A stretch of DNA of 64,000 bases, taken from assembly GCF_027568475.1 (NCBI RefSeq), contig NZ_JANKZG010000006.1, forward strand, positions 62,001 through 126,000. The letters run 5' to 3'. Under the pieces are notes generated by a model that searched no databases, was not told the origin of the DNA, and was given only the letters and a program-made list of their open reading frames with translations. The first letter of the stretch is position 1. Every line of letters starts with the position of its first letter. Shown piece by piece: positions 30,496 to 38,449 of the stretch. The DNA is from Acinetobacter sp. HY1485 (GTDB lineage: Bacteria > Pseudomonadota > Gammaproteobacteria > Pseudomonadales > Moraxellaceae). Both the position numbers and the translations under genes were made by a program.

Positions 30496-31932
30496 ATGAA
30501 CTTCACACAACAATTTATGCCACTTGCACCTGTGATGATTGTTTCACTCACATCTGTTGTGGTTATGATTTTAATTGCGATTAAACGTCATCATGCGCTT
30601 GTTTCTACAGTGACAGCGCTTGGGCTCAATTTATCGGGGCTTTATATTATTTTGACCATGTTTGGTGGTCATTTTAAACCAAGTGATGTGATGGGTATGT
30701 TTGTGGTTGACCCATTTACAATGCTGTATCAATTACTCATTGTGGTGGTATCACTTGCATGCTGTACGTTATCGCATCATTTTATTAAGCACTATGAAAA
30801 CAACAAAGAAGAGCTGTATTTACTGCTTTTGTTATCGGTTTCAGGTGCCATGCTCATGGTGGCAAGTGCACATTATGCATCGTTCTTTATTAGCTTAGAG
30901 TTGATGTCTGTGCCTGTTTATGGCTTGCTTGCATACACACATGAACGTGAAAAATCATTAGAATCAGGTCTAAAATACTTGGTTTTATCTGCAACAGCAT
31001 CAGCAATATTACTGATGGGTATTGCCTATATTTATGCTTATACAGGTACACTCTCGTTTTATAACGGCTTTGAGCAACTTCTTAAAGCTATTCAGGCGGG
31101 TAACCCTGTGGTTGTATTGGGTATTGCAATGGTGTTGTTTGCGATGGCATTTAAGCTATCGCTTGCGCCATTTCATAAATGGACACCTGATGTTTATGAA
31201 GGTGCGCCAACACCGCTTGCTGCATTTTTAGCTTCTGCTGCTAAAGTGGCAACAATTGGTTTGTTGGTACGTTATAGCTTAGCAGCAGGTGTGCTTATTC
31301 CATCGGTTACTGTAATTTTAACAGTAATTGCGGTGCTATCTATTTTGGCAGGTAACTTACTTGCATTGCGTCAAGATCATTTAAAACGTGTACTTGCGTA
31401 CTCATCTATTGCACATTTTGGTTATTTGCTCATTGCATTAGTGAGTAAAAATTATTTCTCTGTTGATGCAATTAATTTTTATACCATTGTGTATGCACTG
31501 ACAACAGTAGGCGCGTTTGGTGTGGTGAGCGTAATGGGTAGCGATTACCGTGGTTTGTATTGGAAAAATCCTGTACTTGCATCTGTTTTAACGGTAATGA
31601 TGCTCTCTTTAGCAGGTATTCCACTCACAGGTGGCTTTATTGCTAAATTTATGGTGATTAAAGCTGCTGTAGATGCAGGACATTGGTACTTGGCAGCAGC
31701 AGTGATTGTGGGAAGTGGTTTGGGGTTATATTACTATTTACGTGTAACCATTGCGTTATATGTAAAACCAAACGTTCTTCAAACTAAAAAAGCACCATTT
31801 GGTGTAACTGTAATGTTGGTATTGACCATGTTGGCAATTTTATTGATGGGTGTTTATCCCGACCCATTTATTAAAATTTCCACTGTTTCTCAGTTACTTG
31901 CACCAATCCAAATTGCATTATTCGGACATTAA
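30496..31932 (+). CDS. nuoN: NADH-quinone oxidoreductase subunit N
   Basis: 478-residue antiporter-like subunit, the last gene of the operon. FISLELMSVPVYGLLAY, SLAPFHKWTPDVYEGAPTP and KRVLAYSSIAHFGYLLIAL are typical. It starts 1 base after nuoM. A strong terminator follows directly, closing the operon. Confidence 0.97.
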   Translation: MNFTQQFMPLAPVMIVSLTSVVVMILIAIKRHHALVSTVTALGLNLSGLYIILTMFGGHFKPSDVMGMFVVDPFTMLYQLLIVVVSLACCTLSHHFIKHYENNKEELYLLLLLSVSGAMLMVASAHYASFFISLELMSVPVYGLLAYTHEREKSLESGLKYLVLSATASAILLMGIAYIYAYTGTLSFYNGFEQLLKAIQAGNPVVVLGIAMVLFAMAFKLSLAPFHKWTPDVYEGAPTPLAAFLASAAKVATIGLLVRYSLAAGVLIPSVTVILTVIAVLSILAGNLLALRQDHLKRVLAYSSIAHFGYLLIALVSKNYFSVDAINFYTIVYALTTVGAFGVVSVMGSDYRGLYWKNPVLASVLTVMMLSLAGIPLTGGFIAKFMVIKAAVDAGHWYLAAAVIVGSGLGLYYYLRVTIALYVKPNVLQTKKAPFGVTVMLVLTMLAILLMGVYPDPFIKISTVSQLLAPIQIALFGH

Positions 31933-31935
31933 TTT

Positions 31936-31962
31936 AAAAGCCCTCAATATGAGGGCTTTTTT
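31936..31962 (+). terminator. Rho-independent terminator of the nuo operon
   Basis: AAAAGCCCTCA-ATA-TGAGGGCTTTT (31936-31960) followed by further T. Confidence 0.92.
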
Positions 31963-31980
31963 ATTTTGCAGATAAAAAGC

Positions 31981-31986
31981 TATAAT
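31981..31986 (+). promoter_or_regulatory. -10 element of the upp promoter
   Basis: A perfect TATAAT stands about 36 bases before the GTG start of upp. The -35 position falls on the T-tract of the nuo terminator and is weak. Confidence 0.45.
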
Positions 31987-32021
31987 ACGTCTAATTTGAT
32001 AACATTTTCAGGTGTTCTCCC

Positions 32022-32657
32022 GTGTCCATCCACGAAATTCGCCACCCACTTATTCGTCATAAAATTGGTTTATTACGACGTGCTGATATTAGTACCAAAA
32101 ACTTTCGCGAGCTTGCGCAAGAAGTTACTGTGCTATTAACCTACGAAGCAACTCAAGATTTACCTATGGTTGATCATGAAATAGATGGCTGGGCAGGTAA
32201 AGTAACCACACAGCGTATTGCGGGTAAAAAAATTACAGTTGTGCCTATTTTACGTGCAGGTATTGGCATGTTAGATGGTTTCTTGCATTTAATGCCAAGT
32301 GCAAAAGTGAGTGTGCTTGGCTTAGAGCGTGATGAAGAAACATTAGAAGTTCGTACTTATTACAAAAAATTAGTGCCTGACGTTGCAAACCGTATTGCGA
32401 TGATTATTGATCCAATGTTGGCAACAGGTAGCTCATTAATTGCTGCAATTGATGAGTTAAAAGCAAGTGGATGTAAAGATATTCGTGTGATGGTACTTGT
32501 TGCAGCACCTGAAGGCATTGCAAAAGTAGAAGCGAAACATCCTGATGTTCGTATATTCACTGCATCGGTAGATGAGGGTTTAAATGAGCATGGTTATATT
32601 GTGCCGGGTCTAGGAGACGCAGGCGACAAAATTTTTGGTAGCGTACAAAAAGATTAA
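32022..32657 (+). CDS. upp: Uracil phosphoribosyltransferase
   Basis: 211-residue UPRT that salvages uracil to UMP with PRPP. Characteristic segments are [12 protein letters not shown], the PRPP loop DPMLATGSS and the C-terminal uracil-binding [10 protein letters not shown]. The length is close to the 208 residues of E. coli. GTG start at 32022 gives [19 protein letters not shown]. Single-gene unit between two terminators. Confidence 0.97.
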   Translation: MSIHEIRHPLIRHKIGLLRRADISTKNFRELAQEVTVLLTYEATQDLPMVDHEIDGWAGKVTTQRIAGKKITVVPILRAGIGMLDGFLHLMPSAKVSVLGLERDEETLEVRTYYKKLVPDVANRIAMIIDPMLATGSSLIAAIDELKASGCKDIRVMVLVAAPEGIAKVEAKHPDVRIFTASVDEGLNEHGYIVPGLGDAGDKIFGSVQKD

Positions 32658-32662
32658 TATTG

Positions 32663-32688
32663 AAAGCACCTATTTAGGTGCTTTTTTT
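32663..32688 (+). terminator. Rho-independent terminator after upp
   Basis: AAAGCACCTA-TT-TAGGTGCTTT (32663-32684) followed by four more T. Confidence 0.92.
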
Positions 32689-32697
32689 GGGGTTATT

Positions 32698-33114
32698 ATG
32701 AAAGCTATCTTAGCTTTATGTGTATTTATTATTTGTGCAGGCAGTGGGCTATATTATTTTTATGACCATATGCAACAACAACAATTAGAACAACAAGCGC
32801 GTACCCAACAACTCATTGAACAACAACGCCAACAAGTCATTGAGCAAAGAAAACAACTTGGTCGTTTACCAATGGCTGAAAGAAAAAAATCAGTAGATGA
32901 TTCGCCAATAGCCGAAAGAAAAAAATTAGTAGAAAATACGCCAATAGCTGAAAGCAAAACGGATACAACATCATATGTATGCGATGGACGTACATATTGT
33001 TCCCAAATGCACAGCTTAGAAGAGGCAAGATGGTTTGTACGTCACTGTCCAAATACTAAAATGGATGGAGATCATGATGGTGAACCATGCGAAAGTGACT
33101 CACGTTGGCATTGA
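32698..33114 (+). CDS. Membrane-anchored excalibur-domain protein
   Basis: 138 residues. An N-terminal TM helix or uncleaved signal (residues 1-22) is followed by a Gln/Arg-rich coiled-coil-like stretch, then three short tandem repeats (P-M/I-A-E-R/S-K) and a C-terminal excalibur domain. This domain shows CDGRTYCSQMHSLEEARWF, then NTKMDGDHDGEPCE, the DxDxDG calcium-binding loop between conserved cysteines. The domain occurs on extracytoplasmic proteins and nucleases; here there is no nuclease domain. Start ATG 32698 is chosen because it begins the hydrophobic helix; the longer frame runs back into upp. The last 15 bases overlap the convergent LysR gene. Confidence 0.82.
   Translation: MKAILALCVFIICAGSGLYYFYDHMQQQQLEQQARTQQLIEQQRQQVIEQRKQLGRLPMAERKKSVDDSPIAERKKLVENTPIAESKTDTTSYVCDGRTYCSQMHSLEEARWFVRHCPNTKMDGDHDGEPCESDSRWH
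32869..32958 (+). repeat. 36-bp in-frame tandem repeats in the excalibur gene
   Basis: Two full units (32869-32904 and 32905-32940) and a partial third share CCAATRGCYGAAAGMAAAA and encode 12-residue units. They form a linker between the coiled coil and the excalibur domain and could vary in copy number. Confidence 0.75.
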
Positions 33115-33984
33115 GCAATACTGCATAAATGCCTTTAAACCTGGTCCTTGATATTTATGACGATGTACAAGCATATAAAGTGGACGTTTAAGCTCCCAAA
33201 ATGGAGTTTTAAGCGCCACTAATTGCTTAGAAGCAAGCATAGGTACAAGTGCAAGTTTAGAAATACAAGAAAGTCCAAGACCGCCTGCTAAAATTTTCAA
33301 AATTGCTTCGTTATGACCAAGTGTGAGTCGAATATTGGCGTGTTTTAAGTCTTTTAAAATTGCATGATCAAATACTTCGCGTGTGCCCGAACCTTCTTCT
33401 CTCAAAATCCAATCGACATTTTCAAAATCGCTAATGGTCAAAGCACGTTTAAGTTGTGCTAATGGATGGTCAGGTGAGCAACAAATAGCAAGCTCATCGT
33501 CACGCCAATGAATACTGTGCAGTTGTGGCAAGTGACAAGAACCCTCAATCATCGCAAGATCTAGTTGAAACTGGCTGACCGCTTCAATCATTTGTCTAGT
33601 ATTGCCAACTTGCAGTTGTAGGTGAGCTTGAGGTTGTTTTTTTAAAAATCCCGCCATTAAATCGGGCATTAAATAGTCGCTAATCGTGAGGGTTGCGCCT
33701 AAACGTAAATCGATGCTCTGTAATTCACCTTTCGCAATTTGCTCAAATGATTCACAACGCCCCAAAATTTCTAATGCTTGAGGCAATAAATAGCGCCCTA
33801 AATCATTAAGTTGTAATCGTTTGCCTAAACGATCAAACAAAGGCGCACCTAAACCATCTTCAAGATCTGCAAGTGCCATACTTGCAGCACTTTGGGTGAG
33901 TTTTACGGCATCACTGGCTTTGGTTACAGTTCCTTCTTGGGCAACTGCCACAAAAACAGCAAGTTGGCGTAATGTCATGCGCAT
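33100..33984 (-). CDS. LysR-family regulator, FinR/YeiE-like
   Basis: 294-residue LTTR. The N-terminal helix-turn-helix (MTLRQLAVFVAVAQEGTVTKASDAVKL, residues 3-29) is followed by the long linker helix and a two-lobed effector domain with EEGSGTRE, a segment shared with E. coli YeiE. It is divergent from the ferredoxin-NADP reductase gene with a 74-base gap. The same pairing exists in Pseudomonas, where FinR activates fpr under oxidative stress and in sulfur metabolism. A role as activator of the neighbour is inferred from this. Start ATG 33984 or the Met two codons later. Confidence 0.85.
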   Translation of the reverse strand: MRMTLRQLAVFVAVAQEGTVTKASDAVKLTQSAASMALADLEDGLGAPLFDRLGKRLQLNDLGRYLLPQALEILGRCESFEQIAKGELQSIDLRLGATLTISDYLMPDLMAGFLKKQPQAHLQLQVGNTRQMIEAVSQFQLDLAMIEGSCHLPQLHSIHWRDDELAICCSPDHPLAQLKRALTISDFENVDWILREEGSGTREVFDHAILKDLKHANIRLTLGHNEAILKILAGGLGLSCISKLALVPMLASKQLVALKTPFWELKRPLYMLVHRHKYQGPGLKAFMQYCSMPT

Positions 33985-34034
33985 GGTTGTTAGAGCCTTA
34001 GTGAATCATTTTCTGTGCCATGCTACCATGAGCT

Positions 34035-34040
34035 TATAAT
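34035..34040 (+). promoter_or_regulatory. -10 element for the ferredoxin-NADP reductase gene
   Basis: A perfect TATAAT 18 bases before ATG 34059, with no good -35, as expected for an activator-dependent LTTR target. A short CATG-N4-CATG symmetry lies just upstream (34019-34030). The predicted 5' leader is only about 12 bases, and this argues against the upstream TTG at 34044 as start. Confidence 0.5.
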
Positions 34041-34058
34041 TAGTTGCACCTTGAAAAT

Positions 34059-34820
34059 ATGACTTCTGAAAAATTTACGATAGAAAAAGTTTTGTCTGTG
34101 CATCGCTGGGCAGAAAACCTGTTTAGTTTTAAAATTACGCGTCCTAATCATTTTAAATTTACTGCAGGACAGTTTGCGCGTATCGGTATTAAAGTAAATG
34201 ATGAACTGGTGGTACGTGCTTATTCGCTCGTTTCATCGCCTTATGATGAAACACTCGAATTTTTTTCAATTGTTGTCCCAAATGGTGCATTTACCTCGCA
34301 TTTACAGCATTTAAAAATAGAAGATGAGATTTACCTAGAAAAAATTCCGTATGGTTTTTTAACACTTGCACGTTACCAAGAGCCAATACCACAAGATTTA
34401 TGGCTATTGGCAACAGGAACAGGACTTGCACCGTTTTTGTCGATGCTTCAAGATTTTGATACATGGAAAAACTATAAAAATATTTTTTTAGTGTATAGCG
34501 TGCGTACGCTAAATGAATTGGCATACGTCAATGAAATTGAACAAATCCGTCAAACATTTGGTGAGGATGATACAGGCTTTAAATTTATATCTGTTGTTAC
34601 GCGTGATCCAAGCGCAATGCTTCATCAACGATTACCTGTACTCATTGAAAATGGTAACTTAGAGCAAGCGGTGGGATATCAATTTAATCCGCAAACGAGC
34701 CACATCATGTTATGTGGTAACCCTCAAATGGTTGAAGATACCAAAGAAGCACTTAAACAACGTGGCTTAACCATGAACCGCCGTGGCGTTGGAAATATTG
34801 CAGTTGAAAACTATTGGTAA
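34059..34820 (+). CDS. fpr: Ferredoxin--NADP(+) reductase
   Basis: 253-residue FAD enzyme of the bacterial (subclass) FNR type, which exchanges electrons between NADPH and ferredoxin or flavodoxin. FAD-binding RAYSLVSSPYDE (the RxYS motif), the NADP-binding GTGLAPFLSML, the LCGNPQMVEDT segment and the aromatic C-terminal end VENYW are visible. An extension to TTG 34044 is possible but the promoter position favours ATG 34059. Its stop is 1 base from the end of the convergent next gene, without a terminator. Confidence 0.92.
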   Translation: MTSEKFTIEKVLSVHRWAENLFSFKITRPNHFKFTAGQFARIGIKVNDELVVRAYSLVSSPYDETLEFFSIVVPNGAFTSHLQHLKIEDEIYLEKIPYGFLTLARYQEPIPQDLWLLATGTGLAPFLSMLQDFDTWKNYKNIFLVYSVRTLNELAYVNEIEQIRQTFGEDDTGFKFISVVTRDPSAMLHQRLPVLIENGNLEQAVGYQFNPQTSHIMLCGNPQMVEDTKEALKQRGLTMNRRGVGNIAVENYW

Positions 34821-34821
34821 A

Positions 34822-35244
34822 TTAGTGCACAAACATATCTAAGTACGTTCGGATTTCTTCTAGCGCTGTGTTGATGTCCGAACTCAGCCATGTTGGTTCT
34901 ATAAAGCCTGCATAAAATTCTAGACGTTCAGTCGGTACAATTAAACGAATGGGGCATTCTTCTTCAAGTAAACGCCATGGGACTAAAGGTGTATCTTGAT
35001 CAATAAAAGGTGCCACATTACGAATATCAATGACCATTGCACCAATGCAATCAGGAAATGGCATAACTGAAAGTTCTTCAGTACGTCTACGAAAATATTC
35101 TAAATCCGACCAACTTAATTGATAAGTAGGTTTGTTAAACTCAATAATACCAATCGTATGGGCATCGCGTGTATAGTGTAAAAAACACTCATGTGTCACA
35201 TCGGTGGTTAAATCTAACGAGACTGGTTTGAGTTTATAGGACAT
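34822..35244 (-). CDS. Uncharacterised 140-aa soluble protein
   Basis: Not recognised. No signal peptide or TM helix. Alternating beta/alpha pattern with AMVIDIRNVAPFID and CPIRLIVPTERLEFYAGF could be compatible with a STAS-like fold, but this is speculation. It is convergent to fpr with a 1-base gap and divergent from the membrane cassette at 35372. RBS is weak on the minus strand. Confidence 0.65.
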   Translation of the reverse strand: MSYKLKPVSLDLTTDVTHECFLHYTRDAHTIGIIEFNKPTYQLSWSDLEYFRRRTEELSVMPFPDCIGAMVIDIRNVAPFIDQDTPLVPWRLLEEECPIRLIVPTERLEFYAGFIEPTWLSSDINTALEEIRTYLDMFVH

Positions 35245-35371
35245 AAAATTGGATACATAAAAAATACATTATAGCGTAAACGTAATGCTTCTTCACATAT
35301 TGATACAAAACTTAAATTTCGCAATGTTACTATAAAAAATAATCATTTTAATAAAAGAGAGGGGAACAATC

Positions 35372-35578
35372 ATGCCCGATTATTCACAACAATCACCTCA
35401 CGAGAATGGTAATAATCAAGAATCACGAAAAGAAAAAAAGACGATTACTCGTAATATTTTTATAGTGGTTGTTATCTTCTTAGCAGCAGTTTTAATTTAC
35501 ATGGCAACGCATCATGAGCCTGCAGAAACAGAAGCCCCTGCAAGTTCAGCACCTGCAAGTCGTGTAACCACATCCTAA
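35372..35578 (+). CDS. Small single-pass membrane protein, 68 aa
   Basis: Charged N-terminal 25 residues, one TM helix (about residues 28-46, IFIVVVIFLAAVLIYMA), then a Pro/Ala/Ser-rich tail of 20 residues (PASSAPAS) probably in the periplasm. The strong RBS GAGAGGGG precedes ATG 35372. It lies 21 bases before the CmpX-like gene and is probably co-expressed. Function unknown. Confidence 0.75.
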   Translation: MPDYSQQSPHENGNNQESRKEKKTITRNIFIVVVIFLAAVLIYMATHHEPAETEAPASSAPASRVTTS

Positions 35579-35599
35579 TAAAAACGAAAGGGGATAACA

Positions 35600-37078
35600 A
35601 TGAATGATTACTTCTCAAGGGGACTTGACGTCCACTATTACTGGGATCAACTTCAACCTATTTTAGCAGCTATTTTAGTTTTTATTTTAGGTTGGATCAT
35701 TGCGCTTGCGATTGGAGCAGGCACAAAAAAAGTACTTAACATGATCGGTACCAACCGTCATCTTTCAAGCGCAACAGGAAAAGACTCGCCTGATTACGAA
35801 AAAATTATTTCAAAATTCGTATTTTGGTTTGTATTCATAATGGCAGTTGTTGGCGCACTTAACGTATTGAACATCAATAGCGTAAGTGGACCATTTAGTG
35901 CTATGGTTGCACAAGTTCTTGTCTTTATTCCAAATATTATTGCTGCCACTATTGTGGGCTTTGTAGGTTGGATCATTGCACGTTTAGTACGTACAGGTTT
36001 AACACGTGGGCTTGCAAAAACACAGCTTGACGAAAAGTTAAGTGCCGATGTAGGTGTACAGCCAATTAGCGAAAATATTGCTGAAATTAGCTACTGGTTA
36101 ATTTTATTATTGTTCTTACCAATTGTACTCTCAATTTTAGGCTTAACAGGCTTACTTATTCCTGTACAAAACATGGTAAACGAAGCAATTAGCTATGTAC
36201 CAAATATCTTTATTGCAGGTGTAATTGTATTTGTTGGTTATATTCTTGCAAAAATTGTACGCGGTATTATTGAAGGCTTAGTGAACAGTGTTGGCTTACA
36301 AGCACAAGCAGAACGCATTGGAATGTTTAAAAATACGAGCATTGGTCGTGTTTTAGGTTCTTTTGTATTTGCTTTAGTGATTATTACAGCACTTATTGTT
36401 GCATTTGAAGCGCTTGGTATTGAGTCAATTTCTCAACCTGCAACATCAATGCTTAACGAGATTATGTCTGCAATTCCAAATATTATTGCAGCGGGCTTAA
36501 TTTTAGTATTAGCGTATGTTGTATCTCGCTTTGTAGCAGGTTTAGTACGTGACGTACTTTCTGGCACAGGTGTAGATAATGTACCTGAGCGTTTAGGTGT
36601 ACAACGCTTTTTAGGTAATACGACGGTATCTGGTACTGTTGCAACACTAATTGTATTTTTTACAATGTTGTTTGCAACCTCAGAAGCAGCAAACCGTTTA
36701 GGCTTTGATCAAGTTAGCCATTTAATTGCAACGTTCATTGAATTTGGCGCAAACATTTTGTTAGGCGCTGTGATTTTAGTGATTGGTTTTTGGCTTGCAA
36801 ACGTTGTTGCAAATATTGTGCAACGTGGTGAAGCACAAAATACACGTTGGTTAGGTAACCTTGTTCGTATTCTGATTATGGGCTTAGTGCTTGCAATGGG
36901 TTTACGTGCAATGGGTATTGCAGATTCAATTGTAAACTTGGCATTTGGTTTAACGTTAGGTGCAGTTGCAGTTGCATTTGCGCTTGCATTTGGTTTAGGT
37001 GGTCGTCAACCTGCCGAACGTTTGCTTACAAAACTACTAGATAAAGCAGAATCTAATAAACAAGACCCACATGTATAA
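35600..37078 (+). CDS. CmpX-like membrane protein with repeated TM-helix units (mechanosensitive-channel-related)
   Basis: 492-residue, strongly hydrophobic inner-membrane protein. It contains at least four similar units spaced about 90 residues apart, starting near residues 109 (IPNIIAATIVGFVGWIIARLV), 199 (VPNIFIAGVIVFVGYILAKIV), 290 (IPNIIAAGLILVLAYVVSRFV) and 382 (GANILLGAVILVIGFWLANVV), and a related N-terminal helix near residue 20. This matches the conserved TM-helix repeat family (PF05552) of Pseudomonas CmpX and cyanobacterial relatives. No clear MscS beta domain follows. Good RBS AAAGGGG before ATG 35600. A transport or channel role is inferred only. Confidence 0.82.
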   Translation: MNDYFSRGLDVHYYWDQLQPILAAILVFILGWIIALAIGAGTKKVLNMIGTNRHLSSATGKDSPDYEKIISKFVFWFVFIMAVVGALNVLNINSVSGPFSAMVAQVLVFIPNIIAATIVGFVGWIIARLVRTGLTRGLAKTQLDEKLSADVGVQPISENIAEISYWLILLLFLPIVLSILGLTGLLIPVQNMVNEAISYVPNIFIAGVIVFVGYILAKIVRGIIEGLVNSVGLQAQAERIGMFKNTSIGRVLGSFVFALVIITALIVAFEALGIESISQPATSMLNEIMSAIPNIIAAGLILVLAYVVSRFVAGLVRDVLSGTGVDNVPERLGVQRFLGNTTVSGTVATLIVFFTMLFATSEAANRLGFDQVSHLIATFIEFGANILLGAVILVIGFWLANVVANIVQRGEAQNTRWLGNLVRILIMGLVLAMGLRAMGIADSIVNLAFGLTLGAVAVAFALAFGLGGRQPAERLLTKLLDKAESNKQDPHV

Positions 37079-37085
37079 TTAATGA

Positions 37086-37107
37086 GGTCACGCGGTAACG
37101 CGTGACC
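37086..37107 (+). other. GC-rich hairpin after the CmpX-like gene
   Basis: GGTCACGCG-GTAA-CGCGTGACC, a perfect 9-bp stem with a 4-base loop, 7 bases after the stop. The tail (CTTCAACTT) has no T-tract, so it may be an mRNA 3'-end stabiliser or partial attenuator before the 38-aa gene. Confidence 0.6.
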
Positions 37108-37127
37108 CTTCAACTTAGGAGAATACT

Positions 37128-37244
37128 ATGAAATTATGTAAACTGATCGTTGCTGGTGTTGCTGTTGGCGTTGCAGTAAAAGCCTGTAAAAAGTGCTGTA
37201 CTGCAAAAAAAGCAAAACGCGAACAAGCAGAACAAAAAGACTAA
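37128..37244 (+). CDS. 38-aa Cys/Lys-rich microprotein
   Basis: A small reading frame with a very good RBS (TTAGGAGA, 8 bases before ATG 37128). It starts MKLCKLIVAGVAVGVAVKAC, a short hydrophobic segment, then KKCCTAKKAKR and a charged end EQAEQKD. Four Cys in 38 residues. It follows the CmpX-like gene after a hairpin. Its last 4 bases overlap the end of the convergent flavoprotein gene. Not recognised; possibly membrane-associated. Confidence 0.6.
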   Translation: MKLCKLIVAGVAVGVAVKACKKCCTAKKAKREQAEQKD

Positions 37245-38422
37245 ACGTATTCGGCAGCTGCGACTGCCGAAGCCCACGCCCATTGAAAGTTATATCCTCC
37301 CAAATGCCCCGTTACATCTAATACTTCTCCGATAAAAAATAAGCCTTTTACACGCGTACTTTCCATTGTTTTTGAAGAAACTTCTTTGGTATCTACACCA
37401 CCTAATGTGACTTCTGCTGTACGGTAGCCTTCTGTACCTGATGGTTTAATACTAAATTCATGTAATTGAGTAGCAATCTGTTCAATTCTTTGGTCACTTA
37501 ATTGCCCAATTGGTGTTTCTGCTTCGCTTTGCCAAATTAAGTTTTGTAGTTCAACTGTAATAGCTTTGGTGGTCATCTCATTAACAATAGTTCTGAGTAA
37601 TACTTTGGGTTGCTGTACTTTTTTTTGTTTAAGTACAAGATTAATGTCCGTACTTGGAAAAAAATTAATATTGATAGCGGTACCTGCTTGCCAATAATTA
37701 GAAAGCTGTAAGGCACTTGGACCACTTAAACCACGATGTGTAAATAGCATGGCTTCGTTGAACGCTGTATGTTGATTACTCAGAGTAACGTTGAGTGCAT
37801 TACCACTTAAACGTGTGGTGATTTCTTTAAACTGATCTGAAAAAGTAAATGGCACAAGCCCTGCACGTGTTGGAAAAATATGATGTCCAAACTGCTTTGC
37901 AATATCGTAGCCAATGCCTGAGCCACCCAATGTAGGGATAGACAAGCCACCACTTGCGACTACAAAAGAAGTACAAGTTAAGGTTTCTTGTTGAGTGGTA
38001 ATTTCAAAACCTTGAGGCATTTGTTTAACTGCTTTGACTTCGGCTTGCGTTTTAATTGTAATATTAGGTTGCTCACATTCTTTGAGGAGCATATTTAAAA
38101 TATCTTTTGAACCATTTATGGTAAACAATTGACCATGCTTACGCTCTTCATACTCAATACCATGTTCGCATACTAGTCCAATAAAATCCCATTGCGTATA
38201 GCGTGATAAAGCGGACTTTACAAAATGGGGGTTATGGCAAAGGTAATGATGGTGTTCGACATCTAAATTAGTGAAATTACATTTTCCACCACCAGACATT
38301 AAAATCTTCTTACCCACTTTATTGGCTTTTTCTAATACCAAAACCGAGCGACCTCGCTTTGCTGCCTGTGCTGCAAGCATTAAACCAGACGCGCCTGCAC
38401 CTAAAACAATAACATCAAACAT
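37241..38422 (-). CDS. HI0933/YhiN-family flavoprotein (probable rRNA dihydrouridine synthase type)
   Basis: 393-residue FAD protein. The N-terminal Rossmann motif GAGASGLMLAAQAAKRG, the KILMSGGGKCNFTN signature, FTHRGLSGPSALQLS and the C-terminal FIGEVLDVTGHLGGYNFQWAWASA define the family. E. coli YhiN has recently been described as the flavoenzyme (RdsA) that makes dihydrouridine 2449 in 23S rRNA; extension of that function to this protein is by homology. Last gene of a four-gene minus-strand run, 27 bases after the PLP gene. Convergent 4-base overlap with the 38-aa microprotein. Confidence 0.88.
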   Translation of the reverse strand: MFDVIVLGAGASGLMLAAQAAKRGRSVLVLEKANKVGKKILMSGGGKCNFTNLDVEHHHYLCHNPHFVKSALSRYTQWDFIGLVCEHGIEYEERKHGQLFTINGSKDILNMLLKECEQPNITIKTQAEVKAVKQMPQGFEITTQQETLTCTSFVVASGGLSIPTLGGSGIGYDIAKQFGHHIFPTRAGLVPFTFSDQFKEITTRLSGNALNVTLSNQHTAFNEAMLFTHRGLSGPSALQLSNYWQAGTAININFFPSTDINLVLKQKKVQQPKVLLRTIVNEMTTKAITVELQNLIWQSEAETPIGQLSDQRIEQIATQLHEFSIKPSGTEGYRTAEVTLGGVDTKEVSSKTMESTRVKGLFFIGEVLDVTGHLGGYNFQWAWASAVAAAEYV

Positions 38423-38449
38423 ATGCTTGCAACTCGTAAAAGCGGTGCA

